Source of the DNA: Bin5 sp965204525
Lineage (GTDB): Bacteria > Chloroflexota > Anaerolineae > Caldilineales > Caldilineaceae
Reading direction: 5' to 3'
DNA length: 64,000 nt
Assembly (NCBI GenBank): GCA_965204525.1
Contig: OZ241994.1
Coordinates: forward strand, 5,146,001-5,210,000
Part shown: positions 23,702 to 32,423 of the stretch, one piece after another
Layout of the letters: the number at the start of each line of letters is the position of its first letter
How positions within the stretch are numbered: position 1 is the stretch's first letter
The notes under the pieces: generated by a model
Seen by the model: only the letters and a program-made list of their open reading frames with translations
Databases searched by the model: none
Told to the model about the DNA's origin: nothing
Position numbers and translations under genes: made by a program

Positions 23702-24596
23702 GATCGACGACTTGGAAATAACCGAAAGGCAGGCGTCACAGGGATCGCCTCTGGCAGCGCGACTCCTCTCGCGCATCATGATGGTCGCGCTGGCCGTCTG
23801 GTTTGTAGTCGAACTGTACCCGGTGATCTTTCTCATCAATACTTCGCTAAAGACCGATTCCGAGATTCTGAGCACGCCCTTTGCCTTGCCCGGCGCCTTC
23901 AACTTCGGCAACTACGTGCGCGTCTGGGTGGGGGAGGGCGCAAACAATAAGCCGATCGCCCTCTACCTGCGCAACAGCATTGTCGTGACGGTCGCCACGC
24001 TGGCGCTGCTGCTTGCTGTCTCCTCTCTTGCCGGATATGCCCTGGCACGCGGCCGCTTCCCCGGCAGCGCCGCCACCCAGCAGACCTTTCTGCTCTGCCT
24101 GGCTGTGCCCGTCCACGTCCTCATCATCCCCGTCTTCTTCATGATGGACCGGTTCGGGCTGCGCAACGATCTGTTGGGTCTGTCGCTTATGTACACCACC
24201 ATGGGCGTGCCCTTTACGGTGTTGCTGATGCGGGCCTACTTCCTGAGCTTTCCAGTCGAGATGGAGGAAGCCGCGCAGATCGACGGTTGTTCCCGCTTCG
24301 GCGTCTTCTGGCGTGTTGTGGTCCCCGTCTCACGCAACGCCATCGCCAGCATGGCCATCATCAACGTCAGCTGGGTCTGGAGCGAGCTTTTCTTTGCCCT
24401 GGTGCTCATGGACCGCTCGGAAGCGCAGACGATGCCCCTGGCGGTGATCGCCTACGCGCCCAAGGCGATGATGGGCGAATCGACGATCGGCCCTCAATTC
24501 GCGGCCATGGTCACCGCCGCGATGCCCTTGATTCTCGTCTATTTCCTCTTCCAGCGTCAGATTACCAAGGGCATGACGATGGGCGCGATCCGCTGA
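23685..24596 (+). CDS. Sugar ABC transporter permease (MalG/UgpE-like)
   Basis: 303 residues with six predicted helices. After a short polar N-terminus comes VVELYPVIFLINTSLKT, the usual first helix and periplasmic loop of MalG relatives; the EAA loop is EEAAQIDGCSRFGVFWRVVVP. The C-terminus ITKGMTMGAIR is typical. Completes the membrane channel with the preceding gene, which it overlaps. Confidence 0.92.
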   Translation: MRLSSEIDDLEITERQASQGSPLAARLLSRIMMVALAVWFVVELYPVIFLINTSLKTDSEILSTPFALPGAFNFGNYVRVWVGEGANNKPIALYLRNSIVVTVATLALLLAVSSLAGYALARGRFPGSAATQQTFLLCLAVPVHVLIIPVFFMMDRFGLRNDLLGLSLMYTTMGVPFTVLLMRAYFLSFPVEMEEAAQIDGCSRFGVFWRVVVPVSRNAIASMAIINVSWVWSELFFALVLMDRSEAQTMPLAVIAYAPKAMMGESTIGPQFAAMVTAAMPLILVYFLFQRQITKGMTMGAIR

Positions 24597-24743
24597 GCCG
24601 TAGCGCGTTCTTGTTCTCCGAGCAGTGAAACTAAGAGATCTTCTGCCCCAGCCTGGCACGAGAACGGTCTTGCCGAGTGAGCCGGAGATGCGATCGATTC
24701 CGATTCCCAAAGCCAGACGTACACTGGAAAGGCGGCAAAAGTG

Positions 24744-26867
24744 ATGAACTGGTTTGCCCAGACTTTTCGCAAGGTACATATCATCTACGCCTCGCCGCCC
24801 TGGGCGAAGGAGCGCGGCGCTGCTTTCGATGCCGAAGAATACGCCGACTCTCTGGCCGGGGCCGGCGTCGACTGCGTGGAACTCTATACCAAGGACCATC
24901 ACGGAATCTGCTACTATCCATGCTCTCTCGGTCTTACATTTCCCCAAGACGTAGTTGGTGAACTGCTGGCCGCCCTGCGTAAACGCGATATTCGCCTAAT
25001 CGCCTATTTCAGCGTCTGCTTCGACAACTACGCTCTCGGCCTGCACCCGGAATGGCGCGCCGTAAACGTCTGGGGCGATCCCTGCAAGGTCGGGCCTTTC
25101 TATATGGCCTGCTGGAGTTCCGGCTATATGGACTATGCCCTTCAGCAGATTCGGGAGCTGGCGCAGGGCTACACGGTCGACGGCTACTGGCTGGATATAA
25201 TGCCCTATGTCAGAAACGTTCCCCAGACCGAGTGGATGTCCAACTCACTGCCTTCGCCCTGTTACTGCTTCAGCTGCCAAAAGGGGTATGAAGAGGAGAC
25301 CGGAGAGCGGCTGCCCCTGCTTGAAACGCCCGACTCACAGGTGGGGAATCCTCTGTTCGGGGATCTGTCGCTGCAACAGATCGTCGGCCAGCCCTTCCTG
25401 GCCCACCACGCCGAGCAAGCCTACCAGTTTCTGCTCGGCAAGGGGGAAGCCTTCCTTACGCAGGCAATGGACATCCTGCGTACCAACAATCCGGAAGCAT
25501 TGATTACCTACAACGGCGCCAACAGTCCCGGGGATCCCTTCGACTATGCCGATCTCGTCTCTATCGAAGGTCACGCCCCGCTCTACACACGCCAGAGTTT
25601 CATTGCCCGCTGGGGCAGGGCGACCGGCAAACCGTTCGAAATCCTCGTCTCCGCCGGTCTGCCCGGTGGCCCGCTGGGCGGTCTGTGGTGCCGCTATGAT
25701 CACAAGCCGCCCCCCCTTCTTCAAATGGAGAACGCCATCAGTCTGGCGCACGGCGGCAGCAGCGTCCTCGGGCAGTTCCCCTATCCCGACGGCTCGACCG
25801 ACCCGGCCCAGTATCGCGGCTATGAACAGATCTTCCGACCGACCGCCGAGATTGAGTCCTGGCTGCGCCAGCCCCAATCGGTCAGCGACATCGGCATTCC
25901 CCTCCTGACCAAGCCGCGCACCGCGTCGCTCTTCTGGTATCTGATGAGCGAAGGGGTCGAGAACATCCATCAGGCTTTGCTCGATTACCACTATCAGTAT
26001 GACATCATCCGCAATCTCGATGACATGGAGTCTTATCAACTTGTCGTACTGGCCGACCAGGCCGCGCTCTCAGATGGCGAAATCGAGCGGCTGAAGGAAT
26101 ACGTAGCGGGAGGAGGCAGGCTGCTGGCAAGTGGGTACAGCTCCCTGTGGGACGAAAACGGCCGCCGCCGCGACGACTTCGGGCTGGCCGATCTATTCGG
26201 AGTTTCCTTCCGCCGCGATCCCGGCCTGCCCTACGTGAGCGTCCGACTGCGCGACGAAGCCCTCGTCGACCGTGTCACTTCCTTCCCCATGTTCGCGGAC
26301 GACTCGCCCCCCGTCGAAGTAAGCCTGAACGGCGCCACTGTGCTCGGCGATCTGGTCTATCCTGAGACAAACCGTACCAGCGGCACGACGGTGATGTGGG
26401 GCAATGCGCCGCCGGACGAGGACCAGGCCCACCCCGGGCTGTGCCGGAACGACTATGGCAAGGGCGTATGCTGGTATGCCGCATGGCCGTTGCGGACGGG
26501 GGGCCTGTCAAATGTCTGGATCAAGCGACTGATCAAAGAGCTTGTCAGCGACGTAGTGACCAGGCCAGTGCTCACGACCACTGCGCCGGCGGGCGTCGAA
26601 GTGGTGCTGAACCGCCAGGACGGGCGCCATGTCGTCCACCTCGTCAACCATCACATCGGCTCACCGGACAGGCCGTCGTTCGACGAAAAAAACGGCCTCG
26701 TGCTGGACAACCTGGAGATTCAACTGGACCTGAAACGGCTGGGAGTGGAGAGCGTGCAGCGTGTCTATGCGCCCCCGCAAAGCGACCTCTCCTACCGGAG
26801 GGACGGAAACAACCTTGTCGTGCAAGTGCCGCCACTGCGGGCGCATGCGCTGATTGCGATCGAGTGA
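24744..26867 (+). CDS. GHL6-like putative glycoside hydrolase with beta-galactosidase-type middle domain
   Basis: About 707 residues; ATG at 24744 with GGAAAGG upstream (a GTG directly before it is also in frame). Residues 1 to about 330 resemble hypothetical glycosyl hydrolase 6: a TIM barrel with KDHHGICYYP, HPEWRAVNVWGDP and DGYWLDIMP, the last a probable catalytic Asp strand. Residues about 400-610 resemble the trimerisation domain of GH42 beta-galactosidases (LVVLADQAALSDGEIERLKEYVAGGG). No signal peptide, so it would act on an imported glycoside. It ends the operon of the sugar importer before it. Substrate unknown. Confidence 0.8.
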   Translation: MNWFAQTFRKVHIIYASPPWAKERGAAFDAEEYADSLAGAGVDCVELYTKDHHGICYYPCSLGLTFPQDVVGELLAALRKRDIRLIAYFSVCFDNYALGLHPEWRAVNVWGDPCKVGPFYMACWSSGYMDYALQQIRELAQGYTVDGYWLDIMPYVRNVPQTEWMSNSLPSPCYCFSCQKGYEEETGERLPLLETPDSQVGNPLFGDLSLQQIVGQPFLAHHAEQAYQFLLGKGEAFLTQAMDILRTNNPEALITYNGANSPGDPFDYADLVSIEGHAPLYTRQSFIARWGRATGKPFEILVSAGLPGGPLGGLWCRYDHKPPPLLQMENAISLAHGGSSVLGQFPYPDGSTDPAQYRGYEQIFRPTAEIESWLRQPQSVSDIGIPLLTKPRTASLFWYLMSEGVENIHQALLDYHYQYDIIRNLDDMESYQLVVLADQAALSDGEIERLKEYVAGGGRLLASGYSSLWDENGRRRDDFGLADLFGVSFRRDPGLPYVSVRLRDEALVDRVTSFPMFADDSPPVEVSLNGATVLGDLVYPETNRTSGTTVMWGNAPPDEDQAHPGLCRNDYGKGVCWYAAWPLRTGGLSNVWIKRLIKELVSDVVTRPVLTTTAPAGVEVVLNRQDGRHVVHLVNHHIGSPDRPSFDEKNGLVLDNLEIQLDLKRLGVESVQRVYAPPQSDLSYRRDGNNLVVQVPPLRAHALIAIE

Positions 26868-27009
26868 TCTCAGGAAATCTTCGATTCAGACCGACGTTGC
26901 TGACAGTTTCCTGGCCCGCTGAAATCCGGTAACTTTCCTGATGCGGAGCTGGTCAGGCAACCAATGAGGTGGCTGAGACTGGCTTCACTTCGATGTGGCT
27001 ATATGCCAT

Positions 27010-27996
27010 TCAACCGTTGTCGAACTGCACATGCTCCAGCACCGCGGGGTTGCAGATGTCTTTCGGCTGCCGGCCGTTGAAGAAGTCGAGCACCGCGGCA
27101 ACTGCCATGCGCTCGATGCGCCCGCGACCTTCGATCGTTGTCGTCGCCGAGTGCGGAGTCGCCACGATCTTGGGATGAGTGCGCAGCCGCGACGAAACCG
27201 GAGGCGGCTCCGGGTCGAACACGTCCAAACCCGCCCCGCGAATCTGCCCGCTGTCCAGCGCCTCCAGGAGTGCGTCCTGGTCTACCAGCGGGCCTCGCGC
27301 CAGATTGAGCAGAATAGCTTCTGTCTTCATCTGCGCGAAGCGGTCGGCGTTCATCAGATGACGCGTTTCCCGGGTGGAGGGCGCGTGCAGACTGAGAAAG
27401 TCGGCGCTGCCGATAACCGTGTCCAGATCAGCGAGTTCTACACCTATCTCCCTGGCCCGTTCCTCCGTGATGTAGGGGTCGAAGGCCAGCACACGCATGT
27501 CGAATCCCCGCCCGCAGATGTGTGCCACGCGTCCACCGACCCGGCCCAACCCGACCAGCCCGAGCGTCTTGCCCATCAGTTCCGTGCCCATCGGCACCGC
27601 CCGCGGCGCAAAGTCACCGGCGGCCAGCTGCTCCATCCCCGGTTTGACCTGCTTGGCCGCGGCCAGCATCAAAGCCACCGTGTGTTCGGCGGTCGATTCC
27701 GTGGGGCCGTCCGGCGTGTTGCAGAAAACCACGCGATGGCGCGTGGCCGCGTCCAGGTCCACGTTATCAATGCCGATACCCGTGCGCACCAGGATGCGCA
27801 GATTGGGCAACCGGTCGAATACCTCATCGTTGTAGCGAATCGCGGAGGCGGCCAGAATTGCCTGGGCCGGCTCGGCGCTGCCCACCGGGTCATCAGGGTC
27901 TGCGATCAGGCGCGTAACCGTATCGGGAAACTTGGACAGAGCGTCCGAAAGCTGGGGCGCTTCGCTCCAGACATGCGTTAATGCAGAAGGGTTCAT
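27010..27996 (-). CDS. D-isomer-specific 2-hydroxyacid dehydrogenase
   Basis: 328 residues. NAD-binding motif GLVGLGRVGGRV at mid-chain, catalytic Arg in NLARGPLVDQDAL, Glu in DVFDPEPPP and His in TPHSATTT, the standard triad of the phosphoglycerate dehydrogenase/hydroxypyruvate reductase group. No ACT domain follows, so it is the short form and not a full SerA. It reduces a 2-keto acid or oxidises a D-2-hydroxy acid. A small ORF ends six bases upstream and its end carries the ribosome site GGAG, suggesting coupling. Confidence 0.9.
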   Translation of the reverse strand: MNPSALTHVWSEAPQLSDALSKFPDTVTRLIADPDDPVGSAEPAQAILAASAIRYNDEVFDRLPNLRILVRTGIGIDNVDLDAATRHRVVFCNTPDGPTESTAEHTVALMLAAAKQVKPGMEQLAAGDFAPRAVPMGTELMGKTLGLVGLGRVGGRVAHICGRGFDMRVLAFDPYITEERAREIGVELADLDTVIGSADFLSLHAPSTRETRHLMNADRFAQMKTEAILLNLARGPLVDQDALLEALDSGQIRGAGLDVFDPEPPPVSSRLRTHPKIVATPHSATTTIEGRGRIERMAVAAVLDFFNGRQPKDICNPAVLEHVQFDNG

Positions 27997-28001
27997 GGAA
28001 T

Positions 28002-28244
28002 CTACTCCGGCTTTTCCATTTGGTCCAGTAGGGAGGCAGAATTGTCCAGATTTATGCTAGGCTGAAGACCCCTGCCTTTCACAGTTGTCAAAGACACTCT
28101 TTTGCCTGCGACTTTACCAGCACGGCAGTCCAGCACTGCGCTCGTAGCGTCAACAGCGTCTGCAGTGGAACGGTCGCTCGCGGTGGCAGCATGCGTCTTT
28201 TTGCTTGCTGGCACTTCTTCATCCAAATTGGGTACCGTACTCAT
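28002..28244 (-). CDS. Small uncharacterised ORF ahead of the hydroxyacid dehydrogenase
   Basis: 80 residues (MSTVPNLDEEVPASKKTH), hydrophilic, rich in Ala, Ser, Asp and Lys, with no domain I know. It has no ribosome site, but a promoter-like sequence ends seven bases before its ATG, so it could be translated from a leaderless message. It ends immediately before the dehydrogenase start. It may instead be a 250-base leader of that gene with no coding role. Confidence 0.35.
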   Translation of the reverse strand: MSTVPNLDEEVPASKKTHAATASDRSTADAVDATSAVLDCRAGKVAGKRVSLTTVKGRGLQPSINLDNSASLLDQMEKPE

Positions 28245-28251
28245 GTGCCAA

Positions 28252-28280
28252 AGAATAGTATGTGGGCTCTACTTAGTCAA
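28252..28280 (-). promoter_or_regulatory. Promoter-like sequence directly before the 80-codon ORF
   Basis: On the minus strand TTGACT (28275-28280), a 17-base spacer and TATTCT (28252-28257). The ATG at 28244 follows the -10 hexamer by seven bases. The -35 hexamer overlaps the stop of the GNAT gene. Confidence 0.5.
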
Positions 28281-28291
28281 AAAGTAGGCCC
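28264..28291. terminator. Hairpin at the GNAT gene end
   Basis: GGGC-TACTT and AAGTA-GCCC arms form a stem with a one-base bulge around TTAGTCAAA. It overlaps the last codons and stop of the GNAT gene and the -35 region of the next unit. No T-run follows, so termination strength is doubtful. Confidence 0.3.
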
Positions 28292-28867
28292 TTTCTCAGA
28301 AAGGAAGTTGTAACGCATAACCCGTCGCTTCTGTCCCGCCGGCGTCACCTCCACGAAACCGGCGCGGCGGTACGTCTCCGGCGTCCCCATGTACGTGTAC
28401 GAGGGGGCATCCGGCGCCACCGGATAGCCTTCGACAGCAGGTGCGCCCTGACCGCGGGCATAGTCGACAGCGGCCTTCAACAGCCTGCACGTCAGCCCTT
28501 GCCGGCGGAAATGGCGGTCGACGAACAGACACACCACCGACCAGACCGGCGTGTCGTCTATGCGCGGCAGCACGCGGGAGCGCTCCAGCGCCGCGTAACT
28601 CTCGCGCGGCGCGATCGAACACCAGCCAACCGGTGTCGTCCCGCTGTAGGCGAGGATACCGACGGGCGTGCCCGTCCGCACCAGCTCTTCAAGAGCGGCC
28701 ACACGGCCTTCCTTAGTTGACCGGCGAAATGCGGAGCTTGTCATCCGCCACCGCATGCAGGAGCAGTATCGAAACTTGCCGTGACACTGCGAGAACTCTT
28801 CCAGGTCTGGAAGCCGCTCGGCTGTCACGGGCCGGAACAGGAGGCGTGCGTTTGCTTGACAATTCAT
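28277..28867 (-). CDS. GNAT family N-acetyltransferase
   Basis: About 196 residues from the ATG at 28867 (MNCQANARLLFRPV); a longer frame to 29053 has no family-like sequence. The acetyl-CoA-binding region is visible as SVVCLFVDRHFRRQGLTCRLLKAAVDYARGQG, containing the R/Q-x-x-G-x-G/A-type turn (RRQGLT). A preceding Cys-containing segment CSCMRWRM is typical of a subgroup of these proteins. It transfers an acetyl group from acetyl-CoA to an amine; substrate unknown. Confidence 0.85.
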   Translation of the reverse strand: MNCQANARLLFRPVTAERLPDLEEFSQCHGKFRYCSCMRWRMTSSAFRRSTKEGRVAALEELVRTGTPVGILAYSGTTPVGWCSIAPRESYAALERSRVLPRIDDTPVWSVVCLFVDRHFRRQGLTCRLLKAAVDYARGQGAPAVEGYPVAPDAPSYTYMGTPETYRRAGFVEVTPAGQKRRVMRYNFLSEKGPTF

Positions 28868-29137
28868 GTGATTTCGGATCGGTGCGCCTGCCTGACCTGA
28901 TGTCTGCGATGGCGCATTGCAAACCTGTTTGACAGCCCAATCTAAATGTAGTATACAAGGGCCGACCGCAAAGAATCCAACCAGGCGCAGAGAATTGCTC
29001 TTGCCTACGCTAGCAATTCCTCTCATGCTCGCAGCTCTCGAAACTGGTGTCAACCGCCCCGAAAGTCTTCGCGTGCGTTAGGGCCGGACAGTTCTCCCCT
29101 GGATCAGTATGACGCGTGATGGCTGACCGCTGGGCGG
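28868..29137. other. Intergenic region upstream of the GNAT gene
   Basis: About 270 bases between the divergent GNAT and M81 genes, before the decayed gene end described next to it. No clear promoter pair, hairpin or ORF was found. Confidence 0.4.
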
Positions 29138-29398
29138 ATTACGTTTGAAGTCTCCCTTAAGATGACTGAAACGGTCAGCCTGCTCTGGGCGACGAATGCG
29201 GCTGTCGATTCGCTGGCCGACTCGGATGACCCAATGTTGAGCCAGGTGCCCGCATTTGCCAATCAGGATCCCTAGAACAACATCCTGTTTGCCCCCCTTC
29301 CCGAAGCCTCGAAACTCATAGATGCATTCCAACAGGCTTTCCAGCAGGTACTTGCCGGCGAAAAGGATTCCCAGCTAATTCAAAGGGAGAGTAACGAA
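29138..29398 (+). pseudogene. Decayed C-terminal end of a gene, possibly a binding protein
   Basis: Directly upstream of and in frame with the M81 gene, the sequence codes ITFEVSLKMTETVSLLWATN, then a TAG at 29273-29275, then APLPEASKLIDAFQQAFQQV and a Glu-rich tail. The second part resembles the C-terminal helix of family 1 sugar-binding proteins (xFQxAxQxVLAGE). The stop and further stops upstream argue for a dead gene remnant. The resemblance is by eye only. Confidence 0.35.
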
Positions 29399-30925
29399 GT
29401 GCGCATAGCAATCGCCGGTATCAGCCATGAAGCCCTGAATACATCCCCTATTCCGACCACACTTGACCACTTTCAGGTCTGGCGCGGCCAGGAGCTCCTG
29501 CATGGGGAAACACTGTTCTCGCCCTACCCGGCGGGGGCGGCGGCCGGGGCCGTGGTCGGACCCAAATACGCCTCGCTTGCTGACATGATGAACGACTTGG
29601 GGGCAGAACCGGTCCCCATTTTGCACGCAAATGGCCTGTCCCCGTCAGGAACGGTAGAACAAGACACCTACCTCCGGCTGAGAGACGAGATTATCGATGG
29701 AATCCGGCATGCCGGGCAACTGGACGGCATCTGCCTGATCCTGCACGGTGCCCTCCTGGTCGAGCACATTTGGAGCGGCGAGACCGACCTGGTTCGGTCG
29801 ATCAGGGCCGCGGTCGGAAACGACCTCCTCATCTCAGCCAGGTTCGACCTGCATGGCAATCTCACTGAAGAGTTCGCCAACAAGACCGATATCTGGACCG
29901 TCTACCGCACCGCCCCCCATCGCGACGCGCCGCAGACGCTGGAAAGAGCGATGACGTTGCTCGCGCACTGCATTCGCGGCGGCCATCGCCCGCGCCCGGT
30001 CTTTGTCCGCGTACCGATGATTCTGCCCGGAGAGAGGGCCACGACCGAAGTCGACCCGATGAAGTCGCTGTTGGAACTGGCAATTGAAATTGGACGGCAG
30101 CCGGGGATCCTGACCGCCGAGATCCTGGTCGGCTTCGGCTGGGCGGACGCTCCCTATTCGTCCAGCAGTGTTGTGGTTATCGCCGAGAGCGAGCCGCACC
30201 TGCCCCATGCAAGGCGGCAAGCCAAACGCCTTGCGCAGGCCATGTGGGACCAGCGCCACAACTTCACCTTCGATCAGGAGGTCGCCTCATCCGCCGACGA
30301 AGCCATCGACCTCGCTCTGGCAGCAGAGGAGAGCTGCGTCTTCATTGCAGATTCCGGCGACAACCCCACTGCGGGCACACCCGGCGATGTGCCCTACTTT
30401 CTGTCGCGTCTCCTTGCCAAAAATGTCCCCGACGCCATACTGGCCGGGATTCCCGACAGCGAGGCTGCCCGCACCTGTTTCGAAGCGGGTGTCGGCGCCG
30501 CCGTTTCGCTCAGCCTCGGCGGAAAACTGGACACCGAGTACGGCGCTCCCCTGGAGGTCAGGGGCACAGTGGAGCATCTCTGCCCATCCGAACAGGCATC
30601 GCAGGAAGCCGCTGTCGCTACTGTGAAAGTGGGCGGTGTTCGTGTCCTGATCACAGACAGGCGCACCTACTTCTCATCTCTTAACGACTTCCGCAGGGCC
30701 GGCGTCGAGCCGCTTGAGCACAGAATCGTGGTCGTGAAGCTGGGCTATCTCATGCCGGAACTGCGCGACGCTGCGCCGCGGGAGATCCTGGCCTTGACCC
30801 AGGGATACTCTGATCTGGATTTCACGCGTCTTCCGTACCGATACGTTACCCGTCCGATCTTCCCCTTGGACGAAGAGTTCGCTTGGTCCCCCGTAGTTAC
30901 GAATGTCGCGGGATACGGCGGCTGA
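29399..30925 (+). CDS. M81 family metallopeptidase (MlrC-like)
   Basis: 508 residues, full length, with a GTG start behind GGGAG. Family motifs: GISHEALN near the N-terminus, LHGALLVEH, RFDLHGN and YRTAPHRD in the N-terminal half, and DSGDNPTAGTPGD in the C-terminal half; these hold the zinc and active-site residues in MlrC, which opens linear microcystin products. Most M81 proteins sit in transport or amino-compound loci and their substrates are unknown. It is followed closely by a DegT aminotransferase gene, so the pair may process an amide- or peptide-linked amino sugar. That pairing is inferred. Confidence 0.9.
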   Translation: MRIAIAGISHEALNTSPIPTTLDHFQVWRGQELLHGETLFSPYPAGAAAGAVVGPKYASLADMMNDLGAEPVPILHANGLSPSGTVEQDTYLRLRDEIIDGIRHAGQLDGICLILHGALLVEHIWSGETDLVRSIRAAVGNDLLISARFDLHGNLTEEFANKTDIWTVYRTAPHRDAPQTLERAMTLLAHCIRGGHRPRPVFVRVPMILPGERATTEVDPMKSLLELAIEIGRQPGILTAEILVGFGWADAPYSSSSVVVIAESEPHLPHARRQAKRLAQAMWDQRHNFTFDQEVASSADEAIDLALAAEESCVFIADSGDNPTAGTPGDVPYFLSRLLAKNVPDAILAGIPDSEAARTCFEAGVGAAVSLSLGGKLDTEYGAPLEVRGTVEHLCPSEQASQEAAVATVKVGGVRVLITDRRTYFSSLNDFRRAGVEPLEHRIVVVKLGYLMPELRDAAPREILALTQGYSDLDFTRLPYRYVTRPIFPLDEEFAWSPVVTNVAGYGG

Positions 30926-31025
30926 CCTCGCAAAGACGCGACAAGCTGACAATGCAGTGTGCAGACGGGCAAAGTTGGAACCGGTCCGCACAGAGGCCGG
31001 TTCACTGAAATCAAGGAGAACAGGA

Positions 31026-32282
31026 ATGGCCGGACCCGGCATGGAACTGGTCGGTGAAGAGGAGATAGAGGAGGTCCTCCAGGTTTTGCGGGCAGGCTAT
31101 CTCTATCGCTACGGCGTAACGACCCCCGACGGAGTTGACCCGCGCTTCCAAGGAAAGGTCTACCAGCTGGAGCAGGAGATCGCTGCCCTGTCGCAAGTCA
31201 AGTACGCGGTGGCCGTCAATTCCGGCACATCCGCCCTGTTGGCGGCAATGGCGGCACTGGGCATCGGCCCGGGCGACGAGGTGATCGTCCCCGGCTTTAC
31301 CTTTGTGGCGAGTATCTCGGCCATCGTCTACACCGGTGCCGTGCCAGTCCTGGCAGAGATCGATCGCACCTTCAACCTTGATCCGGAGGACGTGAAAGCG
31401 AAGATCAGCCCCCGCACCAAAGCGATAATGGCCGTCCACATGATGGGCAATCCGGCCCGTTTGGAGGAGCTCAGGCGCGTCGCGGACATTAACAACCTGT
31501 ACCTTATCGAAGACTGCTGCCAAGCCTTCGGCGCCGCCTACCGCGGACGCCCTATCGGTTCTATCGGCCATGTCGGCGCCTTCAGTTTCAACATTTACAA
31601 GACCATCACGTCGGGCGACGGCGGCATGGTGATCACCGGCGACGAGGCGTTGTACAGGCGGGCCTTCGCCTTTCATGACCAGGGGCATTCCCCCTTGCGG
31701 ACCGGCGTCGAAATTGGCAGACGCCCCTTCCTCGGTCTGGACTTTCGCTGCACAGAACTGCAGGCCGCCGTGCTGCTGGCCCAGCTGCGCAAACTGCCCT
31801 CCTTGATCGACCGTCTACAGACCAGTAAGCGGCACTTCAAAGCCGCGATATCCGATCTGCCAGGCCTGGAGTTCCGCGAAGTCCTCGATCCCGAGGAGGA
31901 GGTCGCTACCATACTTACGGTTATCCTCCCAGACGCTGAGGTGGCCGCGAAGATCGCCGCAGAGCTGGACAGCAAGGTCGTGGCCGAAGCCGGCTGGCAT
32001 GTCTACAACAACATGGAACACCTGCTGGAACAGCGCATGCCAACCTCACTGTCCTGCTCGTTCAGTTGTCCACATTACGCCGAGAAGGGCGGTACGGCGC
32101 GATACGCCAAAGGAATGCTGCCCCGCACAGACGACCTGCTGACCCGCTCGATTAACATCAGCATCGGTGTGTCCGACGCCGGCCTCGGCTCGGCGTTCGG
32201 CGTTACCATAAACGACGATCTGGGTGTCGTCGCGGAACGGGCTGCTGCCTTTCGCCGCGTCGCCGCCCGCTATCTCAATTGA
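31026..32282 (+). CDS. DegT/DnrJ/EryC1/StrS family aminotransferase
   Basis: About 418 residues from the ATG at 31026, with AAGGAG nine bases before it; an upstream frame into the M81 gene is not the start. PLP-dependent fold type I: substrate loop NSGTSALLAAMAALG, the cofactor Asp/Gln pair EDCCQAFGA, and the Schiff-base Lys K192 in NIYKTITSGDGG. The family transaminates keto-sugars on nucleotides, or dehydrates them when Lys is replaced by His; Lys is present, so an aminotransferase. Confidence 0.92.
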   Translation: MAGPGMELVGEEEIEEVLQVLRAGYLYRYGVTTPDGVDPRFQGKVYQLEQEIAALSQVKYAVAVNSGTSALLAAMAALGIGPGDEVIVPGFTFVASISAIVYTGAVPVLAEIDRTFNLDPEDVKAKISPRTKAIMAVHMMGNPARLEELRRVADINNLYLIEDCCQAFGAAYRGRPIGSIGHVGAFSFNIYKTITSGDGGMVITGDEALYRRAFAFHDQGHSPLRTGVEIGRRPFLGLDFRCTELQAAVLLAQLRKLPSLIDRLQTSKRHFKAAISDLPGLEFREVLDPEEEVATILTVILPDAEVAAKIAAELDSKVVAEAGWHVYNNMEHLLEQRMPTSLSCSFSCPHYAEKGGTARYAKGMLPRTDDLLTRSINISIGVSDAGLGSAFGVTINDDLGVVAERAAAFRRVAARYLN

Positions 32283-32339
32283 GAATAGCCATCTGCTGGC
32301 CGCGCCATGCAAGTCTGTTCACCTGGCAAGAAAAAGCTG

Positions 32340-32369
32340 TTGACAGCAACTCCTTTCCTAATGTATCGT
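32340..32369 (+). promoter_or_regulatory. Possible promoter ahead of the second PhyH gene
   Basis: TTGACA (32340-32345), 18-base spacer and TATCGT (32364-32369), about 55 bases before the ATG at 32424. Confidence 0.45.
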
Positions 32370-32423
32370 CATATCCAAAGATTCCGGTGAAGAGTTGCGA
32401 ATGGGAATGGAAAGGGAGAACTG

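Noticed and set aside
29078..29332. 84-codon minus-strand ORF
   Set aside because: Opposes the decayed gene end; no ribosome site.
29138..29398. Selenocysteine read-through to join the upstream frame to the M81 gene
   Set aside because: The in-frame stop at 29273 is TAG, not TGA, so SelB could not decode it. The same holds for the Cache fragment, which follows a TAA.
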